Source of the DNA: JBEKVE01 sp049514335
GTDB lineage: Bacteria > Actinomycetota > Acidimicrobiia > Acidimicrobiales > UBA8190
DNA: 39,398 nucleotides
Assembly (NCBI GenBank): GCA_049514335.1
Contig: JBEKVE010000010.1
Span: 1-39,398, forward strand
Direction: 5' to 3'
In this document: positions 24,576-32,007 of the stretch, one piece after another
Numbering within the stretch: the first letter of the stretch is position 1
Layout of the letters: each line of letters begins with the position of its first letter
Program-made: the position numbers and the translations under genes
Notes under the pieces: model-generated
Told to the model about the DNA's origin: nothing
Seen by the model: only the letters and a program-made list of their open reading frames with translations
Database searches by the model: none

Positions 24576-24581
24576 TAGTCT
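24576..24581 (+). promoter_or_regulatory. -10 box of the tetR/P450 arm
   Basis: TAGTCT lies 6 nt upstream of the ATG at 24588, which would make the transcript leaderless with that ATG as first codon. Confidence 0.5.
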
Positions 24582-24587
24582 GACGCC

Positions 24588-24650
24588 ATGGCCGCCCGCA
24601 ACGCCGAGCCCGACCGCTGCTCGGGGGCGCCGTGGCCGGGGGCGCTGTGA
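24588..24650 (+). CDS. 20-aa leader ORF upstream of tetR
   Basis: ATG 24588 follows a TAGTCT box by 6 nt and opens a 20-codon frame whose TGA (24648-24650) overlaps the GTG at 24647 of tetR as GTGA. Leaderless translation of this short frame, then re-initiation at tetR, would explain how the regulator is translated. The sequence (MAARNAEPDRCSGAPWPGAL) matches nothing I know. Confidence 0.4.
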   Translation: MAARNAEPDRCSGAPWPGAL

Positions 24651-25252
24651 GCGAGGCGACCGTGACCGTACCGGCAGCCGAGGCCACCCGCCGGCGCCTC
24701 ACCCCCCGCCAGGCGGCGGTGGTGGAGCAGCTGGTGGAAGCGGCCGCCGACGAAGCGCGCGCCACCGGCTACGAGGGCGTCACCGTGCGGGCCGTGGCCC
24801 GCCGGGCGGGCGTGGCGCCCGCCACCGCGTATACCTACGTCGCCTCAAAGGACCACCTCCTGGCCGAGGTGCTGTGGCGCCGCTTCGAGGCCCTGCCCCC
24901 GGTGGAAGAGGCGCAGGACCGCACCACGGCCGAGCGGGTCACAGCCGAGCTGCGCGTGCTCGGGCTGTTCGTGGCCGACGACCCCACCGTGGCGGCGGCG
25001 TGCACCACCGCCCTTCTCGGCAGCGGGCCCGAGGTGCGGGCCCTGCGGGTGCGCTTCGGCGCCGCGCTCCACGACCGCCTGCGCGCCGCGCTGGGGGGCG
25101 ACACCGGCGACGTCGACGAAACGGCGCTGCGCGCCCTCGACCTCGCCTACAGCGGGGCCATGCTGTGGGCCGGCATGGGACACATCCACTTCGAGGACGT
25201 GCCCGAAGCGCTGGCCGACACGGCGCGGCGCCTGCTCGGAGACCGGTCGTGA
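24647..25252 (+). CDS. TetR-family transcriptional regulator
   Basis: The 201-aa regulator has the TetR N-terminal helix-turn-helix: AVVEQLVEAAADEARATGYEGVTVRAVARRAGVAPATAYTYVASKDHLLAEVLWRRFEAL, with recognition helix APATAYTYV. The remaining helices form a ligand-binding domain ending in a dimerisation segment (LDLAYSGAMLWAGMGHIHFEDVPEALA). GTG 24647 is preferred because it overlaps the leader ORF by GTGA; GTG 24632 is in frame and also possible. It is the first gene of the plus arm and sits beside a 16-bp palindrome, so it very probably represses both arms; the inducer, perhaps a sterol, terpenoid or acyl-CoA, is unknown. Equivalent in position to Rv0767c. Confidence 0.92.
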   Translation: MSEATVTVPAAEATRRRLTPRQAAVVEQLVEAAADEARATGYEGVTVRAVARRAGVAPATAYTYVASKDHLLAEVLWRRFEALPPVEEAQDRTTAERVTAELRVLGLFVADDPTVAAACTTALLGSGPEVRALRVRFGAALHDRLRAALGGDTGDVDETALRALDLAYSGAMLWAGMGHIHFEDVPEALADTARRLLGDRS

Positions 25253-26460
25253 GCGCCCCGGGCACGGACACCGACACGGCCGTGCACTACAGCCCCTACG
25301 ACTACGCCATCCACGAGGACCCCTACCCCACCTACGCCCGCCTGCGGGCGGAGGCCCCCCTGTACCGAAACGACGAGCTCGACTTCTGGGCCCTGTCGCG
25401 CCACGCCGATGTTCTCGCCGCCTTCCGGGACCCGGGGCGGCTGTCGAACCGCTTCGGCGTCACCCTGGACCCCGCCGCCTACGGGCCCAACGCCCACCGT
25501 TCCATGTCGTTCCTGGCCATGGACCCCCCGCTGCACACCCGCATGCGCTCGCTCGTGTCCAAGGTCTTCACCATCCGCCGGGTGGCCGCCCTGGAGCCCC
25601 ACATCCGGGAGCTGGCCGTGCACTACCTCGACGAGGCCGTGGCCATGGGCAGCTTCGACATGGTGGGCGACGTAGCGGGGAAGCTCCCCATGGACGTCAT
25701 CTCCGAGATGATCGGCGTGCCCCCCGCCGACCGGGCCGAGGTTCGGCGCCTGGCCGACCTGCTCGTGCACCGCGACGACGGCGTGCTCGACGTCCCCCAG
25801 GAGGGGATGGAGGCGGCGCTCGTCCTGGCCGGCTACTTCGCCGACATGGTCGCCGAGCGCCGCAGGGCACGGCGCGACGACCTCACCTCCGGGCTGGTGC
25901 ACGCCGATCTGGACGGCGAGCAGCTGACCGACGACGACGTCATCTCGGTGCTGTTCCTCATGGTGGTGGCGGGCAACGAGACCACCACCAAGCTGCTGGC
26001 CAACGCCTGGTACTGGGCATGGCGTTTCCCCGACCAGAAGCGCGCCGCCCTGGCCGACGCGGGGCGGGCCCAGGACTGGGTGGAGGAGACGCTGCGCTTC
26101 GACACCTCGTCGCAGATGCTCCTGCGCGTCACCACCGGCACCGTCGAGCTGCTCGGCACCACGCTCGGGGACGGTGAGCGGGTGCTCCTGCTCGTGGGGT
26201 CGGCCAACCGCGACGCGGCGGTGTTCCCCGATCCCGACCGTTACGACCTCGACCGCGACACGGCCAAGCTCATCAGCTTCGGCGGCGGCCGCCACTTCTG
26301 CCTGGGGGCGCCCCTGGCCCGGCTCGAGGCGCGCGTCATGCTCGAGGAGCTGGTGGCCCGCGTGTCGGACTACGAGGTCGACGCCGAGCGGGCCCGGCGC
26401 GTCCACTCCATCAACGTACGGGGCTTCGCCAGCCTCCCCACCACCGTCACCGCGCGCTGA
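25249..26460 (+). CDS. cyp123: Cytochrome P450, CYP123-like
   Basis: The 403-aa P450 has the I-helix VVAGNETTTKLLANA (around residues 240-255), the K-helix E-x-x-R in WVEETLRFD, and the haem loop FGGGRHFCLGAPLAR with the proximal Cys near residue 350. The N-terminal PYDYAIHEDPYPTYARLR, the KLPMDVISEMIGVP and HRDDGVLDVP segments and the C-terminal RVHSINVRGFASLP closely follow M. tuberculosis CYP123 (Rv0766c) as I recall it. The function of CYP123 is not established; its place beside CYP51 suggests terpenoid or sterol-like substrates. GTG 25249 overlaps the tetR stop by GTGA. Electrons probably come from the ferredoxin at 28679. Confidence 0.93.
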   Translation: MSAPGTDTDTAVHYSPYDYAIHEDPYPTYARLRAEAPLYRNDELDFWALSRHADVLAAFRDPGRLSNRFGVTLDPAAYGPNAHRSMSFLAMDPPLHTRMRSLVSKVFTIRRVAALEPHIRELAVHYLDEAVAMGSFDMVGDVAGKLPMDVISEMIGVPPADRAEVRRLADLLVHRDDGVLDVPQEGMEAALVLAGYFADMVAERRRARRDDLTSGLVHADLDGEQLTDDDVISVLFLMVVAGNETTTKLLANAWYWAWRFPDQKRAALADAGRAQDWVEETLRFDTSSQMLLRVTTGTVELLGTTLGDGERVLLLVGSANRDAAVFPDPDRYDLDRDTAKLISFGGGRHFCLGAPLARLEARVMLEELVARVSDYEVDAERARRVHSINVRGFASLPTTVTAR

Positions 26461-26474
26461 GGGGACCGCCCACC

Positions 26475-27284
26475 GTGTCGCCGTCGAGGTTCGTCGCCCA
26501 CCCCGAGCACCGTCCCTCGGTGGTGACAGGCGCATCCTCGGGGATCGGCGCGGCCACGGCCGAGGCGCTGGCCGGCGCCGGGCACCCCGTGGTGCTGGGG
26601 GCGCGCCGCACCGATCGCTGCGAGGAGGTGGCGGCGCGCATCACCGCCGCCGGGGGCGAAGCCCACGTGCACCACCTCGACCTGGCCGACGCCGGCTCGG
26701 TGGAGGAATTCGCCCGGGCGGCCGCCAAGCTCGTGGGCCCGGTGGACGTGGTGGTGTCGTGCGCCGGGCACGCCTATCCCGGGGCGGCGCTGTCCACGCC
26801 GCCGGCCGACTTCGCCCACACCGTGGCGGTGAACCTCCTCGGCCCGCACCGGCTGGTGGCCGCCCTCGGCCCCGGCATGGTCGAGCGCCACCACGGCGAC
26901 CTCGTGTTCGTGTCGTCCGAGGCCGTGCGCACCCCGCGTCCCATGGCCGCCGCCTACGTGGCGTCGAAGTTCGGGCTCGAGGGCTTCGTGCGGGCGCTCC
27001 AGCTCGAGCTGGAGGGGACAGGAGTGCGCGCCACCGTCGTCCAGCCCGGCCAGACGCTCACCGGCATGGGCGCGGACTGGGAGCCGGCGCTCGCCACCGA
27101 GGTGCTGAACGAGTGGATCCGCTTCGGCGTGGCCCGCCACAGCCACTTCCTGCGCCCCCCGGCGGTGGCGGCCGCCGTGCTGGCGGCGGTGTCGACGCCG
27201 GCCGGCGCGCACATCCCCTACATCGAGATCCAGCCCGAGGCCCCCGTCCGACCGAGCCCCGACAGCGGAGGAGACACCCCATGA
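26475..27284 (+). CDS. Short-chain dehydrogenase/reductase
   Basis: The 269-aa SDR shows VTGASSGIGAATAEALAGAG (TGxxxGxG), LGARRTDRCEE with Arg after strand 2 (suggesting NADPH), VVVSCAGHAYPG in place of NNAG, the catalytic VFVSSEAVRTPRPMAAAYVASKFGLEGF (Ser...Tyr-x3-Lys) and VVQPGQTLTGMG after strand 6. The GTG at 26475 is preceded by GAGGGGA. It lies between the two P450 genes in the plus arm, the same order as Rv0766c-Rv0765c-Rv0764c in mycobacteria, so it probably acts on the P450 products or their substrates. Confidence 0.92.
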   Translation: MSPSRFVAHPEHRPSVVTGASSGIGAATAEALAGAGHPVVLGARRTDRCEEVAARITAAGGEAHVHHLDLADAGSVEEFARAAAKLVGPVDVVVSCAGHAYPGAALSTPPADFAHTVAVNLLGPHRLVAALGPGMVERHHGDLVFVSSEAVRTPRPMAAAYVASKFGLEGFVRALQLELEGTGVRATVVQPGQTLTGMGADWEPALATEVLNEWIRFGVARHSHFLRPPAVAAAVLAAVSTPAGAHIPYIEIQPEAPVRPSPDSGGDTP

Positions 27285-27300
27285 ACAACGGAGCCACACC

Positions 27301-28668
27301 ATGACCGTCGACGTGGCGCTTCACGAGCCACCCCGGGTGTCGGGGGGCGAGGCCGAGCACGGCCACCTCGAGGAGCTGCGCCACGACCCCATCGGCCTCA
27401 TGCGGCGGGTGCGGACCGAATGTGGCGACGTGGGCCAGTTCCGCCTGGCCGACCGCGACGTGGTGCTGTGCACGGGGGCCGAGGCCAACGAGTTCTTCTT
27501 CCGCGCCCCCGAGGAGGCGCTCGACCAGGCCGAGGCCTACCCCTTCATGACGCCCATCTTCGGGCCCGGCGTGGTGTTCGACGCGCCCCCCGAGCGGCGG
27601 CGGGAGATGCTGCACAACCAGGCACTGCGGGACAAGTTCATGCGGGGCCACGCCGCCACCATCGCCGACGAAGTGGAGGGCATGGTGGGCGCGTGGGGCG
27701 ACGCCGGGTCCATCGACCTGCTCGACTGGTTCGCCGAGCTCACCATCTACACGTCCTCGGCATGCCTCGTCGGACGCAAGTTCCGGCGCGAGCTCGACCG
27801 TCGCTTCGCCACGCTGTACCACGACCTCGAGCAGGGCACCGACGCCATCGCCTACGTCGACCCCTACGCCCCCATCGACAGCTTCCGCCGCCGCGACGAG
27901 GCGCGCCTCGGGCTCGTGGACCTGGTGCAGGGGATCATGGACCGCCGCAGCGCCGGACCGGCACCGACCGACGACGACCGCGACCTGCTCGATGTGCTCA
28001 TGTCCATCCGCGACGAGGACGGCTCGCCGCGCTTCTCGACCGACATGGTGACGGGGATGTTCATCTCCATGATGTTCGCCGGCCACCACACCACCTCGGG
28101 CACGGCGGCGTGGACGCTCATCGAGCTGCTGCGCCACCCCGGGGAGCTCGACGCCGTGCGGTCCGAGCTCGACGAGCTCTACGCCCATGGCGAGGAGGTG
28201 AGCTACCAGGCGCTGCGCGACATGCCCCGGCTCGAGTCGGCCATCAAGGAGGCGCTGCGCCTGCACCCCCCGCTCATCCTGGTTCTGCGGGTGGCCAAGG
28301 AGGACCTGGAGGTGGGCGGCTTCACAGTGGCGGCAGGAAAGCTCGTGGGCGCCAGCCCGGCGGTGTCGAACCGCATCGAGGCCGACTTCCCCGATGCCGA
28401 CGCCTTCGTCCCGGCGCGCTACCTCGAGCCCCGGGCCGAGGACCGCGCCAACCCGTGGACGTGGATCCCCTTCGGCGCCGGCCGCCACCGCTGCGTGGGA
28501 GCCCCCTTCGCCATGATGCAGCTGAAGGCCATCTTCTCCGTGCTGTTGCGGCACTGGGACTTCGAGCTCGCCCAGGCGTCGGACACGTACCGCAACGACC
28601 ACTCCAAGATGGTGGTGCAGCTGGCCCAGCCGTGCGTGGCCCGGTACCGGCGGCGTGCGCAGCCGTGA
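27301..28668 (+). CDS. cyp51: Cytochrome P450 CYP51 (sterol 14-alpha-demethylase family)
   Basis: The 455-aa protein follows M. tuberculosis CYP51 closely through its length: RVSGGEAEHGHLEELRHDPIGLM at the N-terminus, ANEFFFRAPEEALDQAEAYP and FMTPIFGPGVVFDA (B-C region that lines the active site), FISMMFAGHHTTSGTAAWTLIELLRH (I helix, with the CYP51-specific His before the Thr), and IPFGAGRHRCVGAPFAMMQLKAIFSVLLRHW (haem loop). The ending YRNDHSKMVVQLAQP is nearly identical. The mycobacterial enzyme 14-demethylates lanosterol-type and plant sterols in vitro. No sterol biosynthesis gene (squalene epoxidase, oxidosqualene cyclase) is in the window. The ATG at 27301 lies 16 bp after the SDR stop. 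Confidence 0.96.
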   Translation: MTVDVALHEPPRVSGGEAEHGHLEELRHDPIGLMRRVRTECGDVGQFRLADRDVVLCTGAEANEFFFRAPEEALDQAEAYPFMTPIFGPGVVFDAPPERRREMLHNQALRDKFMRGHAATIADEVEGMVGAWGDAGSIDLLDWFAELTIYTSSACLVGRKFRRELDRRFATLYHDLEQGTDAIAYVDPYAPIDSFRRRDEARLGLVDLVQGIMDRRSAGPAPTDDDRDLLDVLMSIRDEDGSPRFSTDMVTGMFISMMFAGHHTTSGTAAWTLIELLRHPGELDAVRSELDELYAHGEEVSYQALRDMPRLESAIKEALRLHPPLILVLRVAKEDLEVGGFTVAAGKLVGASPAVSNRIEADFPDADAFVPARYLEPRAEDRANPWTWIPFGAGRHRCVGAPFAMMQLKAIFSVLLRHWDFELAQASDTYRNDHSKMVVQLAQPCVARYRRRAQP

Positions 28669-28678
28669 GCGTGTCGTC

Positions 28679-28891
28679 ATGAAGGTGATCGTCGACCGCG
28701 ACCTGTGCCAGGGTCACGGCGTGTGCGAGTCCGAGGCGCCGGCCGTGTTCGCCGTGAACAAGAAGGGGATCCTGGAGGTCCTCGAGGAGTCGCCGCCCGA
28801 GAGCATGCGGGCCCAGGTCGAGGCGGCCGTGGCCTTCTGCCCCACCCACGCCCTGCGCATCGAGAGTGACACCCACGACGAGGAGGACTGA
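28679..28891 (+). CDS. 3Fe-4S ferredoxin for the neighbouring P450s
   Basis: The 70-aa ferredoxin carries DLCQGHGVCESEAP and AFCPTHAL: Cys10, His13 in place of the usual second Cys, Cys16 and Cys54. The C-x2-H-x2-C...CP pattern is that of single-cluster 3Fe-4S ferredoxins that reduce actinobacterial P450s. It closely resembles the Rv0763c ferredoxin, also encoded directly after cyp51. Ten bp separate it from the cyp51 stop, so it is co-transcribed. No ferredoxin reductase is in the window; a general one must serve it. Confidence 0.93.
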   Translation: MKVIVDRDLCQGHGVCESEAPAVFAVNKKGILEVLEESPPESMRAQVEAAVAFCPTHALRIESDTHDEED

Positions 28892-28892
28892 C

Positions 28893-29447
28893 GTGCCGGC
28901 GTACAGCTACGAGGAGCTCGAGGAGATGGTGCAGCGCTGGCTGGAGGCCAACCGCCGCGCCCAGGAGGCGGGGGACTGGCGCACCATGGCCGACCTGTAC
29001 ACCGAGGACGCCACTTACGGCTGGAACATCGGTCCCAACGAGGAGTTCATGGCGGTGGGGCAGAAGGAGATCCGCGACATCGCCCTGGGGCTCGAGATGG
29101 GCGGGCTCGACGGCTGGACCTACCCCTACCAGAAGGTGCTCATCGACCCCCACCAGGGTGAGGTCATCGGGCTGTGGAAGCAGGTCGCCGACTCCACCCG
29201 GCCCGACGGCTCGCCCTACGTCATCGCCGGGCTGGGCGGGAGCTGGTTCCGCTACGGCGGCGGCGGGCGCTGGTCGTGGCAACGCGACTTCTTCGACGTG
29301 GGCAACGCCACCGCCCTGTTCATCGAGATGATCAAGGCCGACGCCCTGTCCGACGGCATGCGGCGCCGCATGGAGCGCGCCGCCTCGGGCGAGATGCTGC
29401 CCGGGCACTACCCCCTGGGGGCCGCCCCCGTCGGGTTGTGGGACTGA
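28893..29447 (+). CDS. NTF2/SnoaL-like fold protein
   Basis: The 184-aa protein has the cone-shaped NTF2-like fold signature: WLEANRRAQEAGDWRTMADLYTEDATYGWNIGPNEEFMAVGQKEIRDIAL, where 'a...gD...la.ly.edA.y' is the standard N-terminal helix-and-strand pattern, then strands VIGLWKQVADSTRPDGSPYVIAGLGGSWFRYGGGGRWSWQRDFFDV. Members include ketosteroid isomerase, SnoaL cyclases and simple ligand carriers; no catalytic Asp/Tyr pair can be assigned here. The GTG at 28893 has GAGGAGGA upstream and begins 1 nt after the ferredoxin stop. As last gene of the cyp51 arm it may bind or isomerise a pathway intermediate. Confidence 0.8.
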   Translation: MPAYSYEELEEMVQRWLEANRRAQEAGDWRTMADLYTEDATYGWNIGPNEEFMAVGQKEIRDIALGLEMGGLDGWTYPYQKVLIDPHQGEVIGLWKQVADSTRPDGSPYVIAGLGGSWFRYGGGGRWSWQRDFFDVGNATALFIEMIKADALSDGMRRRMERAASGEMLPGHYPLGAAPVGLWD

Positions 29448-29483
29448 GGGCCAACGACCCTGGTCACGAGGGGGGACCCGCCG

Positions 29484-29489
29484 TAGCCT
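29484..29489 (+). promoter_or_regulatory. -10 box of the hydrogenase operon
   Basis: TAGCCT lies 7 nt before the GTG at 29497. The 49-bp gap after the cyp51 arm therefore probably contains a separate leaderless promoter for the hydrogenase genes. Confidence 0.45.
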
Positions 29490-29496
29490 GAGCAGC

Positions 29497-30672
29497 GTGG
29501 CGGCTGGCGACACGGGCACCGTGGCGGTGGGTGGCACCGTCGTCCTCGACCGGTCGGGGCTGGACGCGCTGCTGGCCGAACTGCGCCGGCGCGGCTACCG
29601 CACGGTCGGCCCCGTGGCCCGCGACGGCGCCATCACCTACGCCGAGGTGGGGACGACGGCCGATCTGCCCGAGGGCTGGCACGACACCCAGGGGCCGGGG
29701 ACCTACCGCATCGAGCACGGCGACGACCGGGCGCTGTTCGCCTGGGCCGTGGGGCCCCACTCTCCCAAGTCGCACGTCTTCCCGCCCCGGTCGCTTTTGT
29801 GGCGGGCCCGCCCCCAGGCCGACGACGGTGCCGGGCCGGCGTCGGGCGTCGTCATCGAACAAGAGGCGCAGGACACCGGGCCCACGGCCATGGTGGGGGT
29901 CCGACCGTGTGACCTCGCCGCCCTGCGGGTGCTCGACCGGGTGCTGCAGGGCGCACCCGCCCCCGACCCGCTCTTCGGTGCCCGCCGCCGGGCCACGTTC
30001 CTGGTGGCGGCGGAGTGCGGCACCCCCTCGAACACGTGCTTCTGCACCTCCATGGGCACGGGGCCCGGGGCGGGGGAGGGCTTCGACATCGCGCTGACCG
30101 AGATCATCGACGGAGACGGCCAGCGCTTCGTGGCACGCCCCGGAACCGGAGCGGGCGCCGAGGTCCTGTCCGCCGTCCCCCACCGGGACGGCACCGTCGC
30201 TGACGACGCGGCACGCCACGCCGTGGTGGCGGGGGCGGTGGCGGCCATCAGCCGGCGTCTCGACACCACCGACATCGCCGCCATGCTGGAGCGCAACCTG
30301 GAGCACCCCCGCTGGGACGAGGTGGCCGACCGCTGCCTGTCGTGCGGGAACTGCACGCTCGTGTGCCCCACGTGCTTCTGCAGCACGGTGCAGGACACGA
30401 GCGACCTGTCGGGCACCGTCGAGCGGCACAAGACGTGGGCGTCGTGCTTCGACCTGGCCCACTCCTTCGTCCACGGAGGGGCGGTGCGCCCCACCACGCG
30501 CTCGCGCTACCGCCAGTGGCTGACGCACAAGCTCGGCACCTGGCACGACCAGTTCGGCATGTCGGGCTGCGTGGGGTGCGGGCGCTGCATCGCCTGGTGC
30601 CCGGTGGGCATCGACCTGACCGAGGAGACCGCCGCCATCCGGGCCACCGACACGAGTGAGGTCGCGCCATGA
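29497..30672 (+). CDS. hyhB: Group 3b NiFe hydrogenase beta subunit (4Fe-4S electron-transfer)
   Basis: The 391-aa protein is the iron-sulfur subunit that passes electrons between the hydrogenase small subunit and the flavin subunit, HydB/HyhB type. It has MVGVRPCDLAALRVLD and AAECGTPSNTCFC (about residues 128-190), the usual cysteines of this family, then two ferredoxin-like clusters: CLSCGNCTLVCPTCFC around residue 283 and CVGCGRCIAWCPVGID around residue 352. A leaderless GTG start at 29497 is supported by TAGCCT 7 nt upstream. The stop overlaps the next gene by ATGA. With the genes that follow it would make a cytoplasmic, NAD(P)-linked, bidirectional hydrogenase. Confidence 0.92.
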   Translation: MAAGDTGTVAVGGTVVLDRSGLDALLAELRRRGYRTVGPVARDGAITYAEVGTTADLPEGWHDTQGPGTYRIEHGDDRALFAWAVGPHSPKSHVFPPRSLLWRARPQADDGAGPASGVVIEQEAQDTGPTAMVGVRPCDLAALRVLDRVLQGAPAPDPLFGARRRATFLVAAECGTPSNTCFCTSMGTGPGAGEGFDIALTEIIDGDGQRFVARPGTGAGAEVLSAVPHRDGTVADDAARHAVVAGAVAAISRRLDTTDIAAMLERNLEHPRWDEVADRCLSCGNCTLVCPTCFCSTVQDTSDLSGTVERHKTWASCFDLAHSFVHGGAVRPTTRSRYRQWLTHKLGTWHDQFGMSGCVGCGRCIAWCPVGIDLTEETAAIRATDTSEVAP

Positions 30673-31163
30673 CCACCCACGACCCGACCCGCGACATCGC
30701 CGACCTGGTGGCGGAGCACCCGTTGCTGGCCGGGCTCCCCGGCGACGCCGTCTCCCTCGTGGCCGGGTGCGCCCGCAACGTGGCCGTGGACGAGGGGGCG
30801 CTGCTGCTCGAGGAAGGATCCGCCGCCGACACGCTCTATCTCGTGCGGCGCGGCATCGTCTCCATCGAGGTGCACGCCCCGGACCGGGGGCGCATCGTGG
30901 TGGAGACGGTGGGCCCGGGCCACCCCGTGGGGTGGTCGTGGATGTTCCCGCCCTATCGCTGGTACTTCGACGCCCGGGCTGTCGAGCCGGTCGGGGCCAT
31001 CGCCGTGGACGCCACCTGCCTGCGGCGCAAGGCGGATGCCGACCCCGCCTTCGGCTACGCGCTGCTCCAGCGGGTGTCGGCGGTCATCCTCGAGCGCCTG
31101 CAGTCGACGCGCCTGCGCCTTCTGGACCTGTACGGCAAGGACCATGGCGACGATCACGGCTGA
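30669..31163 (+). CDS. Cyclic-nucleotide-binding-domain protein without DNA-binding domain
   Basis: The 164-aa protein is a single Crp/cNMP-type beta barrel: LLAGLPGDAVSLVAGCARNVAVDEGALLLEEGSAADTLYLVRRGIVSIEV, a good match to 'pLf..l....l..la......f..ge.i...G...d.ly.i..G.v.v', then VETVGPGHPVGWSWMFPPYRWYFDARAVEPV and a terminal helix. The usual RxS phosphate-binding cassette (FGE..LL....R.A) is altered to HPVGWSWM...FDARAVE, so cAMP binding is doubtful. After the C-helix the protein ends, with no helix-turn-helix, so it is not a Crp-type regulator. It sits between beta and gamma subunits, overlapping the first by 4 nt and the second by 20 nt, so it is probably a subunit or allosteric partner of the hydrogenase. 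Confidence 0.85.
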   Translation: MTTHDPTRDIADLVAEHPLLAGLPGDAVSLVAGCARNVAVDEGALLLEEGSAADTLYLVRRGIVSIEVHAPDRGRIVVETVGPGHPVGWSWMFPPYRWYFDARAVEPVGAIAVDATCLRRKADADPAFGYALLQRVSAVILERLQSTRLRLLDLYGKDHGDDHG

Positions 31164-32007
31164 CGCCGCCACCGTGCACAACCCCCTGGTGCCGGTCCCG
31201 TACCGGGTGGTCGCCACGCGCCGGCACACCGACGACGTCACGACGCTCTCGCTCGTCGCCTTCGACGGCGCGCCGCCGCGGTTCGGCCCGGGGCAGTTCA
31301 ACATGCTGACGGTCTTCGGCGTGGGCGAGGTGGCCATCTCCATGAGCAGCAGCCCCGACGACGATGGACCCCTCGAGCACACCGTGCGCGACGTGGGAGC
31401 CGTCACCCATGCCCTGTGCGCCATGCCGGTGGGCGGGATCGTCGGGGTGCGTGGCCCCTTCGGCAACGACTGGGGCACCGACGCCCTGGCCGGGGACGAC
31501 GCCGTGGTGGTGGCGGGCGGCATCGGGTTGGCCCCGTTACGCGGCGCGGTGCAGCGGTTGGTTGCGACGCTGCACACCCCGAGTGGCCCCGCCCGGCTGT
31601 ACGTGCTCGTCGGGGCGCGCTCGCCCGACCAGATCGTGTTCGCCGACGACCTCGAGCGCTGGCGCCAGGCCGGTGCGGAGGTGGCGGTCACGGTGGACGT
31701 GGCCGAGGCGGGTTGGCGGGGCCGGGTGGGGGTGGTCACCACCTTGCTGCCGGCGGCGGACTTCGACCCGGCGCGCACCTCGGCCATCATGTGCGGCCCG
31801 GAGGTCATGATGCGCTTCACCGTGCGCGACCTCATGGAGCGTGGTGTGGATCGGTCGCGCATCAAGGTGACGCTGGAGCGCAACATGCAGTGCGGCATCG
31901 GGTTGTGCGGCCACTGCCAGCTCGGGCCGTACCTGCTGTGCCGGGACGGCCCCATCTTCGACTACGCCGCCAGCCTCGAACAGCTGCTCCTGCAGCGCCA
32001 GCGATGA
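31144..32007 (+). CDS. hyhG: Group 3b NiFe hydrogenase gamma subunit (FAD/NAD(P)-binding diaphorase)
   Basis: The 287-aa protein belongs to the ferredoxin-NADP reductase superfamily, close to PyrK and sulfhydrogenase gamma. The FAD domain has RFGPGQFNMLTVFGVGEVAISMSSSP; the nucleotide domain has VVVAGGIGLAPLRGAVQ (GGxGxAP) and AIMCGPEVMMRF (CGPe.MM). Near the C-terminus ERNMQCGIGLCGHCQLGPYLLCRDGP supplies the four Cys of a 2Fe-2S cluster. It transfers electrons between NAD(P)H and the Fe-S chain. ATG 31144 overlaps the cNMP-domain gene by 20 nt; the stop overlaps the small subunit by ATGA. Confidence 0.93.
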   Translation: MATITADAATVHNPLVPVPYRVVATRRHTDDVTTLSLVAFDGAPPRFGPGQFNMLTVFGVGEVAISMSSSPDDDGPLEHTVRDVGAVTHALCAMPVGGIVGVRGPFGNDWGTDALAGDDAVVVAGGIGLAPLRGAVQRLVATLHTPSGPARLYVLVGARSPDQIVFADDLERWRQAGAEVAVTVDVAEAGWRGRVGVVTTLLPAADFDPARTSAIMCGPEVMMRFTVRDLMERGVDRSRIKVTLERNMQCGIGLCGHCQLGPYLLCRDGPIFDYAASLEQLLLQRQR

